Assembly (NCBI GenBank): GCA_963693365.1
Contig: CAVNZM010000003.1
Span: 15,190,001 to 15,254,000, forward strand
Origin: Amoebidium appalachense
Lineage: Eukaryota > Ichthyosporea
Direction of reading: 5' to 3'
Length of the DNA: 64,000 nt
A program made the translations under genes and the position numbers. Shown piece by piece: positions 1 to 11,921 of the stretch (position 1 is the stretch's first letter; the number at the start of each line of letters is the position of its first letter). Under the pieces are notes generated by a model. That model did not search any database, was not told the origin of the DNA, and saw only the letters and a list, made by a program, of their open reading frames with translations.

Positions 1-107
1 TATTTTGCACAATGGCATATTGTGGTATGCTGTGTCTGCTTCCAACCGAGTAACCCATCTTCTTTATATATTTCAGTTCAATACCACCAACCACCACCAA
101 CCACACA

Positions 108-146
<39 letters not shown>

Positions 147-149
147 TCC

Positions 150-342
150 CGGATTGATTTGAATGGGGTCGAAACTCCAGATCTGTAAATGACTTGGGCG
201 CCCCGTGAGAATGGGCTCTACCTTTTATGCATACTCTTTTTGTGTGGCTTGCCCTCTGCAGTGTGTTGTCCGTTCGTTGCAAATGTCTGCTTCGTCCCTT
301 ATAACACATTCTAATAAACCCCCTTCTCCCCCCCCTGCACAG
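150..342 (+). repeat. Repeat family A, copy 1 (intron of the PMT-like gene)
   Basis: This copy carries GGTCGAAACTC, then a GACTTGGGCGCCCCGTGAGAATGGGCTCT-like block, then GCATACTCTTT, a CTCTGCAGTGTGTTGTCCGT-like block and a C-rich end that runs straight into the 3' splice site at 342. The same ordered blocks recur near 26505-26735, 45250-45435 and, as 3' halves, near 29955 and on the minus strand near 33690. It is therefore a diverged member of one dispersed family. Confidence 0.75.
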
Positions 343-492
343 ATTGTTGTTGCTGCTTCGATTATTGGTGCGGCGGCTGTGGTCTTCTACATGATGGCCC
401 CTATGAGTTATTCGCTGGATTACAACGGGTGGGAACCGGCACTCAAGCTGAGAAAGGCATGGGACTTCAAGACTTTCCAAAAAACGAGTTAG
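343..492 (+). CDS. Protein O-mannosyltransferase (PMT/POMT-like), last exon only
   Basis: This is a partial gene; the rest lies left of the window. A C-rich tract ending in tgcacag (AG at 341-342) gives the 3' splice site, and the frame runs to a TAG stop at 490-492. The roughly 49 residues begin with a hydrophobic helix (IVVAASIIGAAAVVFYMMAP), followed by a short lumenal end with SYSLDY and LRKAWDF. PMT/POMT proteins characteristically end in a last membrane helix, a P-L-x-Y-G type motif and an LRW..(S/T)WDF tail, and this exon fits that pattern. Family members transfer mannose from dolichyl-phosphate-mannose to Ser/Thr of secretory proteins in the ER. The call rests on a short C-terminal match, so another multi-pass ER protein is possible. 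The upstream intron contains a copy of repeat family A. Confidence 0.5.
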   Translation: MVVAASIIGAAAVVFYMMAPMSYSLDYNGWEPALKLRKAWDFKTFQKTS

Positions 493-1226
493 AAAATACC
501 GGGAAATAGTTAGTGTGGGTGAGTGATGGTTAGAGTTCTGGGTTGATTACGTTGTCACACGAAGATGCCATATGGCATGTTTACAATTTGTACATCTGCA
601 CCATCGGATATACACCAATCATTTGTGTGGTGATTCACTGCCATGCCACACCCAGACATGCACACACACACCGTGCGCGCACACACAGTGGTTGTGCATG
701 GACCATTTCCGGATGACTTCTTAAGATACTATCGTATTATGTACTTGGGTTTACCGTATTGCGTGTGTGTGGTGTGGAACAGAGAGAATGGCACAAAGAC
801 AGATTCAGTAGTGATTCCCATGTCTATCAAAATGTATAGTTTATATCGTACATACATACATACATACACATCATCTAGAGCCGTGATCGTGATTCAAGCT
901 TCCGCTGTTTGGTATACACACAAATAATAAATGATGAACAATTATGGTGCTCCTTTTGCATCTCGAGTTAATGAATCTGAGTGGAGGGAAGGAACTACTA
1001 GCACTACATCGCGTACATGTCAACAAATTTGCTCACTTCACTACAATAGATTTTGGCACACTTGGTCAAGAAGTGGCGCCGTGAATTTGGCCCACAGATG
1101 CGTGCACACACCAGCACAGCCCAGGGATATGCGCGTGCACTGCACACACACACACACACACACACTCCCTCTCAGAGGCTCCCTCTCTCTCTCTCTCTCT
1201 CTCTCCCCCCCCCCCCCCCCTCTCTC

Positions 1227-1270
<44 letters not shown>

Positions 1271-1601
1271 CCTCTCTATCTCTCTCCTTTCTCTCTCTCC
1301 CTCTCTACCTCTCTCCCTCTTTCCCCCCCCGATCCCCCCCCCCCCCCCCCCCCTCTCTCTCTCTCGAGCTCATCTCTACTATCTCTCTCTCTCTCTCCCC
1401 CCCGGACACCCCCCCCCCCCCCCCCCCCCCTCTCTCTTCATCTCTATCTCTCTCTCACTCCCCTGATCCTCCCCCCCCCTCCCCCCTCTCTATCTCTCTC
1501 GTGTGCGCGCGCGTGATGGGTAATAGACTTACAGCGTGACAAGTAATTCGGCACACACACAGACACGTGTACACACACACACACACACACACACACACCG
1601 A

Positions 1602-1636
<35 letters not shown>

Positions 1637-1967
1637 AGAGACAGAAGGGCAAACTAGCAGACTCAGCAAGCTAGGCAGTGCATTAAATGGCCTGCAGTTA
1701 CTGCCTATGCATATGATAACAACGTCACATGCTATAATCGGGTTGATGCACGCGCAGACTCGGGCTCGGGGCACGGGCACATGCACCATCATATGGTGCA
1801 CGTATAGCTACAGTTCCGGCTTTCCGGATCCGAGCCTCAGCGGCCCGATTTATGTTATATGAGATCGATTGTTTCTGATATTAGCAGCGAGACTCGTGTG
1901 TAGAAAAAGAAAAAGAGAGAGTGTGGGAAAATGTATGATCTGAAAAGGTACTACCCACTGGAAAAAC
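493..1967. other. Spacer downstream of the PMT-like gene, with microsatellites
   Basis: I see no supportable gene here. The stretch holds (CA)n tracts near 1141-1165 and 1571-1633 and a 300-bp CT/C-rich tract near 1186-1500. The open frames over these tracts are low-complexity Ser-Leu-Pro or Thr-His translations. Confidence 0.6.
1186..1500. repeat. (CT)n / poly-C polypyrimidine tract
   Basis: This is almost pure pyrimidine on the plus strand: (CT)n interrupted by C runs of 7 to 20 bases. It is flanked by (CA)n tracts. Confidence 0.9.
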
Positions 1968-2194
1968 CTACCATGTACATATGCCTTTTGGTGGCGCAAT
2001 AATTTTGCCACGATCGGTTTGGTGCGCAGGCTCATGAGCACTAGTCACTTTGAGTGCTGTCTCCCTGCGGCTCTCTAACATACCTTGTATGTTGCCGGAG
2101 CTCTTCTGCGAACTGTTCGCGCTGGCGGAAGGTCGTGCATACGACCCCGTAAGCGACAAGTGGGAACCAACCCCACAGGTGTCGGACCAAACCG

Positions 2195-5100
2195 ATGCCT
2201 AATTTATCCTTCTTCTTCTGGAATGCTCGGACACTGGGCCCCCAAAAGGGCCTCCCCCCCGGGACACTCGACGATAAAATCAGCTACATACAACAACAGA
2301 CAAACAACCACACGTTTACAGTGATTTGCGAAACACAGTTTAAAAACCACCACAAATTCAACTCTACATTGGTCGACACATCCACACACCCCGGTTACGC
2401 GAAAAACCGAGGCATTATTGTACTTGCCGCACCACACGTGAGAGTGAAGTGCAAACCGGTAGCAAAAACGGAATTCTCGGTTTCTATAGAGTTTCTTTCT
2501 AATGTTTTTACTTTTGTATATTACCCACCATCTATGTCGGTTGTCGAATTGACTCACGAGTTGTCACAGTTACCAATGTCCACTGTTATTTTAGGTGATT
2601 TTAACACGCGACTCCACCACACAGACACACTGCAAGTGAGTGTCGGGTACCCATCTAAGCCCCCGGAGCGTGCTATCCCTTTAGCAAGGTATGTCCAAAG
2701 TCACACTTTGCGGTTCCCTCAAATATCCCATGCCCACAACACCGACTGGGGAGTGGCCTTTTGGCCATCAACCATGTCAAAACTCTCTCTCCCTCCTAAC
2801 CTCTCTAGGTCATCTGACCACTCTCCTATCCTTTTCCTACCTAAGATCTCCCTTGATCTGCTCCCCCCTCCCCCTCCCACCTTTCGCCTCCGTCTATCCC
2901 AGCTTAAGTCACAGTGGGGTAGAGTTGATGTATGTGTATGCTATGCTACGAAACACCCTATATATATGCGCCTATTAGAATCTGCACAAGCCAGGCCAGA
3001 TTCACATCTCGTACTAGATACATGCACTAACTTTATTGTTGATGATTTGATAGATCTCGGTGATTATGCTGGCGGTGGTAGGAAGGAATATCCCGATGCT
3101 CTCTTGTTACCAAACACCACTCCCGCTAGACTAGGTGAACCCCTGTCTCAAGAGGAAAGCTTGCGCCGGCTTGCTAGTATGAATCGATTTGGCCCCCCTG
3201 CTCGTATTATTGGTGATACCACTGGAGACCCCCTCATAGACTCTGATAAGTATTTCTCGGAACTGTTTAAAGATAGGACCCCCGCTCAGAAACCTATTGT
3301 GTGGCCTGTAGACCCATCTATCCCCATAGAATCGATCCTCCCCTTTTTCAGTCCCGATGCCATATGGTCTGTGATATCTAGTTATAGCTCTAGTAAGTCT
3401 TGTGGACCTGATGGACTCCCTGCTGGGTTTCTTAAAATCCTTGTTCCCCCCTACCCACAAAAGGAAAGTGATCGTGCTATTAAACCTGATCTTACTATCA
3501 TGTTAAGCTCTCTCTTTTCTTGGTGTGTTAAATGTGGACATGTCCCGTCATCTTGGTTAGATACCTTAGTGATCCCCATAGTTAAGAAGGACTCTGAGGG
3601 CCCCATATCATCCTTTCGCCCCATTACACTAACCCAGGTTGTTCGTAGATTCTTTGAAGCTTGCTTACTTAGGTTATTTGCACATCACCCTAGGTTTCAA
3701 TCTATTCTTCACATACACCCATGCCAATCCGCTTTTCGTAAAAACAATTCATGTTATGTTCAAATAATGGCACTGCACGATTCTATGCAAGTTGGTGCAC
3801 AATATGTTGGCTTTATTGATTGGAAAACTGCTTACGATTCTGTCTCCCCTGGTCTCCTATGGGAAAAGCTTGCTGCACGGGGTGTACCACACTGCATTGG
3901 TGTTCTGTTAGAAGCACTCTTGTCTCAAACCTATGGTAGAGCTGTGGTTAATGGGCATCTTTCATCTGGTTTTGCTCGTACTAGAGGTCTCTTGCAGGGT
4001 TCATTGCTTAGCCCCTTTTTGTTTAACCTATTTATAGATGATTTGGCTGTCAAGATTTACGCCGAAAACGATGACCCTATTAATAACTTTCCGCCTGCAC
4101 TTCTCTATGCTGATGATCTGTCCCTCCTTGCCCGTACCCCTAGACGCCTGCAAAGATTGTTCGATGTAGTGTCAGAGTGGTGCAAGGCAAACCTTATGAT
4201 CCTTAACATAGACAAATGTGGTGTTCTTGTACCTGATATAGCTAACAATTTACACACATTTACATTATCATCTAAACCTGTACCTATAGTTCCAGAATAC
4301 AAATATCTTGGTGTTCCGGTTGATTCTGTTGGTGTTATGTTTCCCCATATGGTCGAAAAGAGGGTAGAGTTGGCTCGTAAGCGGTTAGCTTTCTTCTCGG
4401 CTAATATTTTTAAAGACACACCCCTCCATCCTTCTATTAGACTTACATTTATTCGCACTTTTGTCTTCCCGGCATGTGAACATGGTTTACCCCTTCTCGC
4501 CGCTTGGATCAAGAAAGAGAGAACTAGAGCGCTTAAACCCTTGGCAAATTTCCTTGAAGCAGAAGTTGCCTCCTTTCTATCTAACAACTGTTGTAAACCT
4601 GGGCCTGTAACGCTCTCGATATATGGTCTGGTCCCAATAGCTGCTAGAGTATCCTATCTCGCGCTGAAATTCAATAAGCACATAAGCCGCTTAAAGAAGT
4701 ATTTGCCCTCCCACCCTCTCTTCTCTATCCGACCTGTCCCCTCCTCACCTCTCCCCTCTCTCCTCCCCTCTCTCTCCCCTTCTCCCCTGGGCACAAATAC
4801 AAATAAACCTCGCAATAGTGTGTGTGTCACTTTGGACTGCCACTTACTTATTAAACATGTACACAATCACAAGATAATCACGCAATATAACAAATGGAAA
4901 AAGATACCACACGACACTAGACCCGATGAAAGCATACACCTTGAAAAACTAAGCCTTATGTCTCGCTTTATATATACTGACCGCCTCAACCATATTGCCA
5001 AATATGGCACTCGCAAGTGTATAACACCTAAATACATATTACCTTCCTGTAGAACTGGTCTTTCTCTAGCTGATGGTATTATTGATCAATTACCACGATT

Positions 5101-5389
5101 TTACTGTACACGTGCTATACAGTGGAGATCTAATAAGTATAAGGTGGCATCATTTGCATGCCCAAACAACACACACACACACCAGTTTAACTGGTCATGT
5201 ATCGCCAAATGTAGTTTGATAGACCACATAATACCGCAACACACACACGTCACATTCACAACAGACACCCAGAAAGATAGCCTACCTGTAAATTACAACA
5301 TCCTTGATTTTATACTAAACACGCGTAACTACGACCTGTTTATTAGATGTATTGATTGGCTTGAGAAACACATCACTACAAAATTATAG
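2195..5389 (+). CDS. LINE ORF2-type protein: AP endonuclease + reverse transcriptase
   Basis: The protein has 1,064 residues. Near the N-terminus are the APE-type endonuclease marks: WNARTL (around residue 9), ICETQ, LGDFNTRLH and SSDHSPI (around 204). The reverse transcriptase follows, with CGPDGLPAGF (around 400), SFRPITLT, FIDWKTAYDSV (motif A), GLLQGSLLSPFLFNLFIDDL (motif B), LLYADDLSLL (motif C, around 637) and YKYLGVPVD. The catalytic acidic residues of the RT are present and the frame has no stop, so the copy may be young. I see no CCHC knuckle or RNase H domain, though the C-terminus has scattered Cys/His. Such proteins nick target DNA and copy their own RNA into it. The clade (Jockey/CR1-like or other) is not resolvable by eye. 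An upstream ORF1 was not found. Confidence 0.93.
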   Translation: MPNLSFFFWNARTLGPQKGLPPGTLDDKISYIQQQTNNHTFTVICETQFKNHHKFNSTLVDTSTHPGYAKNRGIIVLAAPHVRVKCKPVAKTEFSVSIEFLSNVFTFVYYPPSMSVVELTHELSQLPMSTVILGDFNTRLHHTDTLQVSVGYPSKPPERAIPLARYVQSHTLRFPQISHAHNTDWGVAFWPSTMSKLSLPPNLSRSSDHSPILFLPKISLDLLPPPPPTFRLRLSQLKSQWGRVDVCVCYATKHPIYMRLLESAQARPDSHLVLDTCTNFIVDDLIDLGDYAGGGRKEYPDALLLPNTTPARLGEPLSQEESLRRLASMNRFGPPARIIGDTTGDPLIDSDKYFSELFKDRTPAQKPIVWPVDPSIPIESILPFFSPDAIWSVISSYSSSKSCGPDGLPAGFLKILVPPYPQKESDRAIKPDLTIMLSSLFSWCVKCGHVPSSWLDTLVIPIVKKDSEGPISSFRPITLTQVVRRFFEACLLRLFAHHPRFQSILHIHPCQSAFRKNNSCYVQIMALHDSMQVGAQYVGFIDWKTAYDSVSPGLLWEKLAARGVPHCIGVLLEALLSQTYGRAVVNGHLSSGFARTRGLLQGSLLSPFLFNLFIDDLAVKIYAENDDPINNFPPALLYADDLSLLARTPRRLQRLFDVVSEWCKANLMILNIDKCGVLVPDIANNLHTFTLSSKPVPIVPEYKYLGVPVDSVGVMFPHMVEKRVELARKRLAFFSANIFKDTPLHPSIRLTFIRTFVFPACEHGLPLLAAWIKKERTRALKPLANFLEAEVASFLSNNCCKPGPVTLSIYGLVPIAARVSYLALKFNKHISRLKKYLPSHPLFSIRPVPSSPLPSLLPSLSPSPLGTNTNKPRNSVCVTLDCHLLIKHVHNHKIITQYNKWKKIPHDTRPDESIHLEKLSLMSRFIYTDRLNHIAKYGTRKCITPKYILPSCRTGLSLADGIIDQLPRFYCTRAIQWRSNKYKVASFACPNNTHTHQFNWSCIAKCSLIDHIIPQHTHVTFTTDTQKDSLPVNYNILDFILNTRNYDLFIRCIDWLEKHITTKL

Positions 5390-5397
5390 CGCACGCG

Positions 5398-5409
5398 CAC
5401 ACACACACA

Positions 5410-5453
<44 letters not shown>
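5398..5453 (+). repeat. (CA)n tract within the LINE 3' end
   Basis: CA dinucleotides start about 10 bases after the LINE stop codon and precede the A tail. Confidence 0.85.
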
Positions 5454-5454
<1 letters not shown>

Positions 5455-5486
5455 CCAGCTGATACCGAGTGTCCCGAGGGGAGCCC

Positions 5487-5526
<40 letters not shown>

Positions 5527-5527
<1 letters not shown>

Positions 5528-5722
5528 GGGGAACCCCAACTAATTGATTTCTCCTTGTAGTCTTTATGGTGTCTCGTAGAGAAAGTAAACCCTGATATAT
5601 AGTCACCACCCGACATCTATGTACGTGATCATGATATACCGCTGAGGGGATATTCCGAGCAAACCCCCCCCCCCCCTACCTGAGACTGGTTCTCTTTGCC
5701 TCGAGTAAACAGCGTAAACCCC
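5527..5722 (+). repeat. Repeat family B, copy 1
   Basis: About 195 bp, beginning ACGGGGAACCC(C)AACTAA, with inner blocks CGACATCTATGTACGTGATC, ATGATATACCGCTGAGGGGA, TATTCCGAGCAAA, CTGAGACTG and GCCTCGAG.AAACAGCGTAAAC. The reverse complement of the same ordered blocks is at about 49145-49345. In both copies the ACGGGG end abuts an A-rich tract. Confidence 0.85.
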
Positions 5723-6420
5723 ACAGTCATTAGACAAAGTTGGATCGCACGTAATCGGATCGAGATTTAGGAGCAATGGTTGGTTGAAAATCACGCTAAT
5801 TACTCAATATGAATTGGGGTTTCAAAGGCTTTTGGCGGGAATCCCGGGATCAGATATGATTGGGTTTGGATGTCTCGATCTCTGAGCGAAGCAAAAACGC
5901 CCAACAGTGAACAAGGCGGCCCTTTTCAGTCTACATAAGAACACAAGCCTGGCGCATGGCAACAACGTTGGCCACGTAACTTGGAGTTAGGCATGTTTGA
6001 ATGTCGGAGAATCGAATATAGCGCAATAAACAGCTGGCTTTATTGTGCGCGGCTTGTTTGTGCTTCCACTCGAATTCAATATTCCTTTCCGCGGCCTCCC
6101 CACTTCTTTTTCATATGACATTTTTCAACTTCTCAAATGCACAACTTGAATCACATGGTGACTGACTGACTTTAGTGTATTTAAGCCAAGAATCTTAGGG
6201 GATGCAAAGAGATGCCTTGCAGATCATGGCAAAACACGTTAGTTAGATTTTAATCCTGTGCACATATTTGATACGAAAGATGGAACACAGAGATGTGAGG
6301 GCAGTGCTCGCCGTACGTTTCACCTTGACCTTGTTTGTGCCAATAATAAACTTTGAATAAGTCTTAGAATTATGTGCACACCTGAAATCTCCATCCAGAT
6401 CTATATGGCGTACACAACAC
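5723..6420. other. Spacer, no gene seen
   Basis: Mixed-composition sequence without a supportable coding frame or a splice-consistent exon. I found no RNA gene in it. Confidence 0.5.
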
Positions 6421-6478
6421 CTCCCCCCTTCCCCCTCCCCTCCCCGCGCCCCCCCCCCCCCCCCCCCCCCCGCCCTCA

Positions 6479-6530
<52 letters not shown>

Positions 6531-6880
6531 ACCACATTCACCAAAATACAAATGCACACACACACACACTCCATCGATCCACCCAGCAAGACGATGCAAT
6601 GGCCGTATCATCACGTATGCGAGAGAGGCCGTCGACGGCTCTGCACGCGGGGCAGCTGTCGAGGGATCTGGACGAGGAAGGGAGAGGGCGGTGCGAGAGG
6701 CGCGGGAGGGGGGAGGGGAGGAGGGGAGGAGGGAGGGGGGGGGGGGGGGGTTGTTGTTGCAAGCACCAAGAGCATGATACCGGTGACACAGCATGCACAC
6801 GGTCTGTGTGGAATGGGGGAACCCTAAGGGGGGGGGGGGGGGGGGGGGGGGGCAGCGCATGCCAGCATGGATCTCTCATT
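6421..6880. repeat. Poly-C then poly-G low-complexity tracts
   Basis: C runs (about 6449-6516) are followed by short CA tracts and then by G-rich sequence with G runs near 6726-6750 and 6830-6852. Open frames here encode only Pro, Gly or Arg stretches. Confidence 0.8.
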
Positions 6881-7364
6881 TCTCTTGTATGCGCACGCAC
6901 CAGGCTATATCATGATTTATCCGTTTCCCGCTAACAGCACCATCCAAATGGCTTATTTACAAAATGTTCCAAATTCGATGCCAAGCAATTGCTCGTGAAG
7001 CATCATTGCCTATTATATGGCTGCCAATATCATTCGCCCGCCATGTGTGAGCAATGGCTCTGGGCTTATCCCCGACCGTTTCATTCATGCTGTACACTGC
7101 AACGACCTAGTCACACAGAGCGCACCCACTTGCGGCATTCCTTTGCTATGATACAACTATATCTATCTACGAATATGCAAAAACATTTGCTTGCTTACAT
7201 ATATTTACAATACGATACCTTCTACGTATACGGTTGCATACATGCTGCCCGGGCAAGAACTCGTTGTGACTTGGCTGGAGACCGTGTATTGTTGCCAGTT
7301 AATTGTGCGTTGGTCCTGCACATCAGATGCCCGGTTTAGTTATCTGGAGGAAGGTGCGTGCCTT

Positions 7365-7884
7365 GTAAGGGCCGGTGTGTGTGCATATGTTTTTGTGTGT
7401 AAGCATGCGTGTGCGCATGTACCTGTCTGCGTGTGTGTGCGCGCTCGTGTGCAACAATGTGTATGTGTGTGTGCGCAGGTGTGTGCCACCGTGTGTGTGT
7501 GCGCGCGCGTGTTGTGGGTATGTGTGTGTGTGTGCGTGTGGGTGGATGGGTAGGTGTGGGCGGGTGGGTGGATGGGCTGTGGGTGGTTGGGGATCGGGTT
7601 GGTGGGTAGGTGAGGGGGTGGATGGAGGCAGTAGGGGATAGAAGAGTGTTCACGATGGGTGGGTGTTTGGGGGGGGGGGGGGGGGGGGGGGGGGGAGTGG
7701 GGTGTTTGGGGAGGGGGGAGGGGGGGGGGGGGGAGGGTTAGAAGAGTGTCTCGTTAAGTGAGCGGGGTGTGTGTCGTGTGTGTGTGTGTGTGTTGGAGAG
7801 GGGGGGGGGGGGGGGGGGGGGGGGGTCATAATTAGCACGGGCTTTATTGCAAAGAAGTGGGGGGGGGGGGGGGGGGTGGGAGGG

Positions 7885-7923
<39 letters not shown>

Positions 7924-8981
7924 TGGACGTGAAAGATTGGGTAGGGACTCATGGTTGGGTGGTTTTGGGGAACGGGTTGACGGGCAGCTGTGGAAGTTAG
8001 GTGGTAGTGGTGTGTTTTGTTTTGTTTTTTTTTGGGGGGGGGGGAGTGGAAGAACGTCCTCGATGTGTGTGTGTGTGTGTGTGGATGGGGGGGGGCAGAG
8101 AATATGGGGGGGGGTAGAGAATATGGGGGGGGGGGGGGGGGGGTTCCGGGTAGGTTGGTGGTTGGGGGAACGGGCTGGTGGGTAGGTGGGGTGGGTGGGG
8201 TGGGGGAAGGGGGGAAAGAAGAGTGTCTCGATGGGTGGGTGGGTGGGGGTGTGGGGTGTGTGTGTGTGTTGGGGGGGGGGGGGGGGGGGGGGTCCGGAGA
8301 AGGAAACCGGGATGCAATGGGGTGGGGGTGGGGGAGGGGAAGAATGGGTGGGGAAATCGGACACCCGTGTGGAGGTCGGTGGATGGAGGGGGGAGGGGGG
8401 AGGGGGGTTGAACCGGGGTGGGATATTGGGTGGGTGGATGGGGGTTCTATTGCATTACAGAGTAGGAAGTACACATTCACAACCGACAACACAATGCAGA
8501 TTGGAAACCACAAAGAAAGAGTATTCAAGATACGCAGAGCCCATCCTCAGGGAGGGCCCAAGTCACACACAGTACCCCGGAGTTTCGACCGATCCACCCC
8601 GTGCGCGTGGGGGTACAACATGTGGTGGTGTATTGTGTGTGTAGGTGGTGAGGGGAACGGGTGGCTAAGTGGGAAGATGGGTGGGGGGGGGTGGGGGGCG
8701 TGGGGGGGGGGGAGGGGGGGGGGGGGGGAAGGGGAGAGGGGGGGGGGGGAGGGGGGTAGACTTGGGTGGGAGAACGGGTGGGTGGGTGGTGGAGGGACCG
8801 GGCTGATGGGTAGGTGGGTGGTTGAGTGGAGGGTGAAGAGGTGTGTGCATGTGTGTGTGTGTGTGTGTTTGTGCGTGTGTGTATGTGTGTGAGAGGGTGT
8901 GTGTGGGTGTCTGTGTGTGTGGCAGGGGGGAGGGGGGTAGGAGGGTGTTTCGATAGTGGGTGGGTGGGTGGGTGGGGGCCG

Positions 8982-9018
<37 letters not shown>

Positions 9019-9318
9019 CGGGTTGAAAATTGGTGGGGGAATGAGTGGGAGGGTGTGGGAATCGCTTGGTGTTTGAGAGCATGGGTAGGTGGACCAAAGG
9101 AGTAATACTTTGGAAGGTGGAATATGTGGTCGAGTAGGGAAGTAGCTTGGGATGTGAGTGTGGGGCGGGTGGACGGGCGGGTGGGGTGGGGGCCAAAAGG
9201 GGAAGAATGGTGGGTAAAGGGTGGGTTGAGGGGTTGCGAAGTGTGTCAACGGTTTATGTGCATCTCCTAAGCTTATAATGGTTAAGAACTGATGGGTTTG
9301 GGGCGTGAGATGGGGGGG

Positions 9319-9350
<32 letters not shown>

Positions 9351-9400
9351 AAGGTATGTGTGTGTGTGTATGGGGTGGGGACAGGGGAAGAAGGAGGATC
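7365..9400. repeat. 2-kb G/T-rich low-complexity block
   Basis: The plus strand is strongly G-rich and C-poor. It contains GT runs, GGGTGGGTGGAT-type imperfect repeats and many G runs of 10-40 bases (for example around 7671-7695, 7894-7921 and 8990-9018). The block is interrupted only by a minus-strand copy of repeat family A near 8455-8605. No gene is supported. Confidence 0.85.
8455..8605 (-). repeat. Repeat family A, copy 2 (antisense, intergenic)
   Basis: Read on the minus strand it shows the family blocks in order: GGTCGAAACTCCGGGGTACTG, GGGCCCTCCCTGAGGATGGG, CTCTTTCTTTGTGGTTTCC and ATTGTGTTGTCGGTTGTGAA. It is embedded in the G-rich block and is not in an identified gene. Confidence 0.75.
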
Positions 9401-11280
9401 ATTTACTTTGCCTCTGGCTAGCGTCGCTCCGAAGCCATCGAAGTATAAGCCATCCAAGCAACTTGGATGGCCTGCCTCCGTCAATGTGCTGATGTGCTGA
9501 TTCGCTCAAGTAAACACCTGAGGGACAGCCAGATTTGGGAACCCAAGTTTAAATTTACAACACAGCAGGGTAGTGGTAGGGCGGGGGCAGCAGTAGTTGG
9601 CGGCATTTGTGCGTGTTAATAGTGTGTGTGTGTGTCCGGTGGTGGTGGTTGTGATCAAGAGGGGGGTGAGGGGGTCGGGGGGGGGGGGGAGGGGAAGGGG
9701 TACTGGGACGGCAGCAGTGGTAGTTGTGTGTATGTGTATGGTGGTGGTGGGGGGGGGGGGGGGGGGGAGGGGGGAGGGGGTGAAGGGGGGAGGCTGCCTG
9801 TGTGTGTTTGTGTGTTAGTGAAAAGGATGAGGTCATGCATGCTACAAGCACAATAGTCGTGCAATATACATAAGGAAATGGTTCTAAGCACGGCCACAAG
9901 CGTCAGAACAGGCTCGATGTTCTCGTCCTAAATGAGCATCGCATGCAACTAGGCCGAAAACCCTGCGAAAAGCCTTGCCGACCTCTCATCTTTCCAAAGG
10001 GCTATCATAGTCCCTACTTGACAACTGTAGCAGCGTATTCAATCGCGATCAAAAACTCAGGAAACTCCGTGTATACAGCGGAGGCTTGTATTGACGTTCC
10101 AGGAGCGTGCAAATTGAAAGCATAAAGCGTACAGGGCCTAGAAGTGTGGCCTAAGCTCTTCCTCGTTTCCATATTTTCTATGCTTCACCCGAACACCCTC
10201 TCAGCTCATGTTTTTGCATGCTCTGTTACCTCTTTTACTCCAAAGATTCTACTAACAAGCTTTGCCCAGTTCTCTTGCACGCTTACACGGGCTCTGAACT
10301 ATTATAGGCGGTGGGCTAAGCCAGCGACCATAAAGCTACTAGCACTCACCAAACAAAAACCAAAAAAAAATACATGGGAGCCATGGGAACCATTTGAACG
10401 GGTGACCTTGTCACAGTGCGCTTTTGAGGTTCGTCGCCGGCCGGCCTGCTGCAGCCTGCGCATGGCCTTACCCACCTCTCCTCTTGTCTTTTTTTGGCAA
10501 GTTCGCATAAAGACCCAGCCTTCCCAAGGTAAAACAAACCAAATGATCCGCTCGCCTAGGTGTTTTAAATAACTAAATGATATGCTTGACTTTAAAATTG
10601 GAGCTTTCGGATTTGTTAATACGGGTTAAATACAAATTGAAGTGATTTGATTGGTTAATACGGCTTTATGGACCAGGCATTAGACGTCCCCGCAGCGTAG
10701 TAGGGCCGGCCCAGTAAGCCAGCGGGATGGCATAGCCTTGGAGACTATATGTCATGGGAACCCTGGCTTTGGCCGGACCACAATACTGTTATAACAAACA
10801 CAATATTTTTTTTCACGTATACTTTATTTCGGCAAACCAAAAAAACTTGCTTTGTATGGAGTGGCACAATTGTAAGCAGGAAAGTTCTGTCGAACAAAGC
10901 GATATATATACGTTTTGCATGGCGGTGTCAGATATGTGAAGACCGGTACCAATGCACCCCTGTCCCATAAGTATGTGCACCTATATTTAGGCATTCGTAC
11001 ATTGGACAGGAAACACAAACATCATTCATTCTTGTCATGATAAGAAAGCAACGTAGAACACAGAACAAGGCCAAATACAGTACTGAAATTAGTTTCATAA
11101 CTTTTGTTTTGTTTTTTGAAGATAAAGTTAGAAAGAAATCCAGCCGGGTTGGCGCCATCTCCACACGGGTGCATTCTTGCGAGACGGGGGGCATTCCTAA
11201 CGATGCCGTCCGATCCAATAAGAGCTGCGCTTTTAGGACAGGACCTCAGGTGCGTTTTCAACCAATAATATTCATTGACG
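9401..11280. other. Spacer, no gene seen
   Basis: The start is G/T-rich (9620-9815) and the remainder has mixed composition. No frame shows a recognisable protein, and the short ATG frames lack family motifs or consistent splice partners. Confidence 0.5.
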
Positions 11281-11284
11281 CTTC

Positions 11285-11705
11285 GACAGGAATGTGCCGG
11301 GTCGGGCTGCCCCGACCCGGGATTGATCGGTAAACAGGTCGAGCAGTTTACCGAGCTCATTTTGGAGATACCTGCGTCCTAAAAATACCCGACCAGGCCG
11401 GCCCGAGACGGACCCGGCCCGAGGTCCAAAACCGGCAGTAGGGGGAAGTAAACACTGAAATAGAGTTGTGCATCATGATTTTCGGTGTGTTCAACAGTGG
11501 TCTGAAAATCAAAATTCTCACACCGTTACAAACGACTCCACCTTCTAAGCACAAAATTCTGAAGTCTCTACAAAAATATTAATACAGCACAAAAACACAA
11601 TGTATTGCATATGCGCATATATATACGTGTATGTATACGTATTCGTGCATATGTGCATGCCGCGCAAAACCTTTAAGCGTGCACACCATTGCGCCAGCAT
11701 GCAAG

Positions 11706-11801
<96 letters not shown>

Positions 11802-11876
11802 GCACCGTGACACACACACACATGTACACACCGTGACATTACATTGTACACACGCACCCACACAAGCACACACACA

Positions 11877-11921
<45 letters not shown>

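Larger units (their letters stand above)
1968..5526 (+). mobile_element. LINE (non-LTR retrotransposon), apparently full ORF
   Basis: The element consists of a possible 5' untranslated part (about 1968-2194), one long APE-endonuclease/reverse-transcriptase ORF (2195-5389), a 3' tail made of a (CA)n tract (about 5398-5453), a short hairpin-like GGGGAGCCCC segment and an A run of about 36 bases (about 5491-5526). The A tail and the strand agree with target-primed insertion. The 5' edge is a guess, because I could not identify a target-site duplication. The sequence after the A tail is another repeat (family B). Confidence 0.75.

Noticed and set aside
5600-5660. Family B contains CATGATCACG, as in stem-loop I of U1 snRNA
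   Set aside because: The surrounding sequence lacks the U1 5' end (ACTTACCTG), an Sm site and the other stem-loops, so the word match is probably chance.
7650-9196. Pro/His- or Gly/Val-rich proteins of 200-290 residues
   Set aside because: They translate G-run and GT/GGGTGGGT sequence only, with no non-repetitive domain and with equal openness on both strands.
9943-10572. Frames of 60-142 residues in ordinary-composition spacer
   Set aside because: No signal peptide, membrane pattern or family motif and no splice partners; frames of this size are expected by chance.
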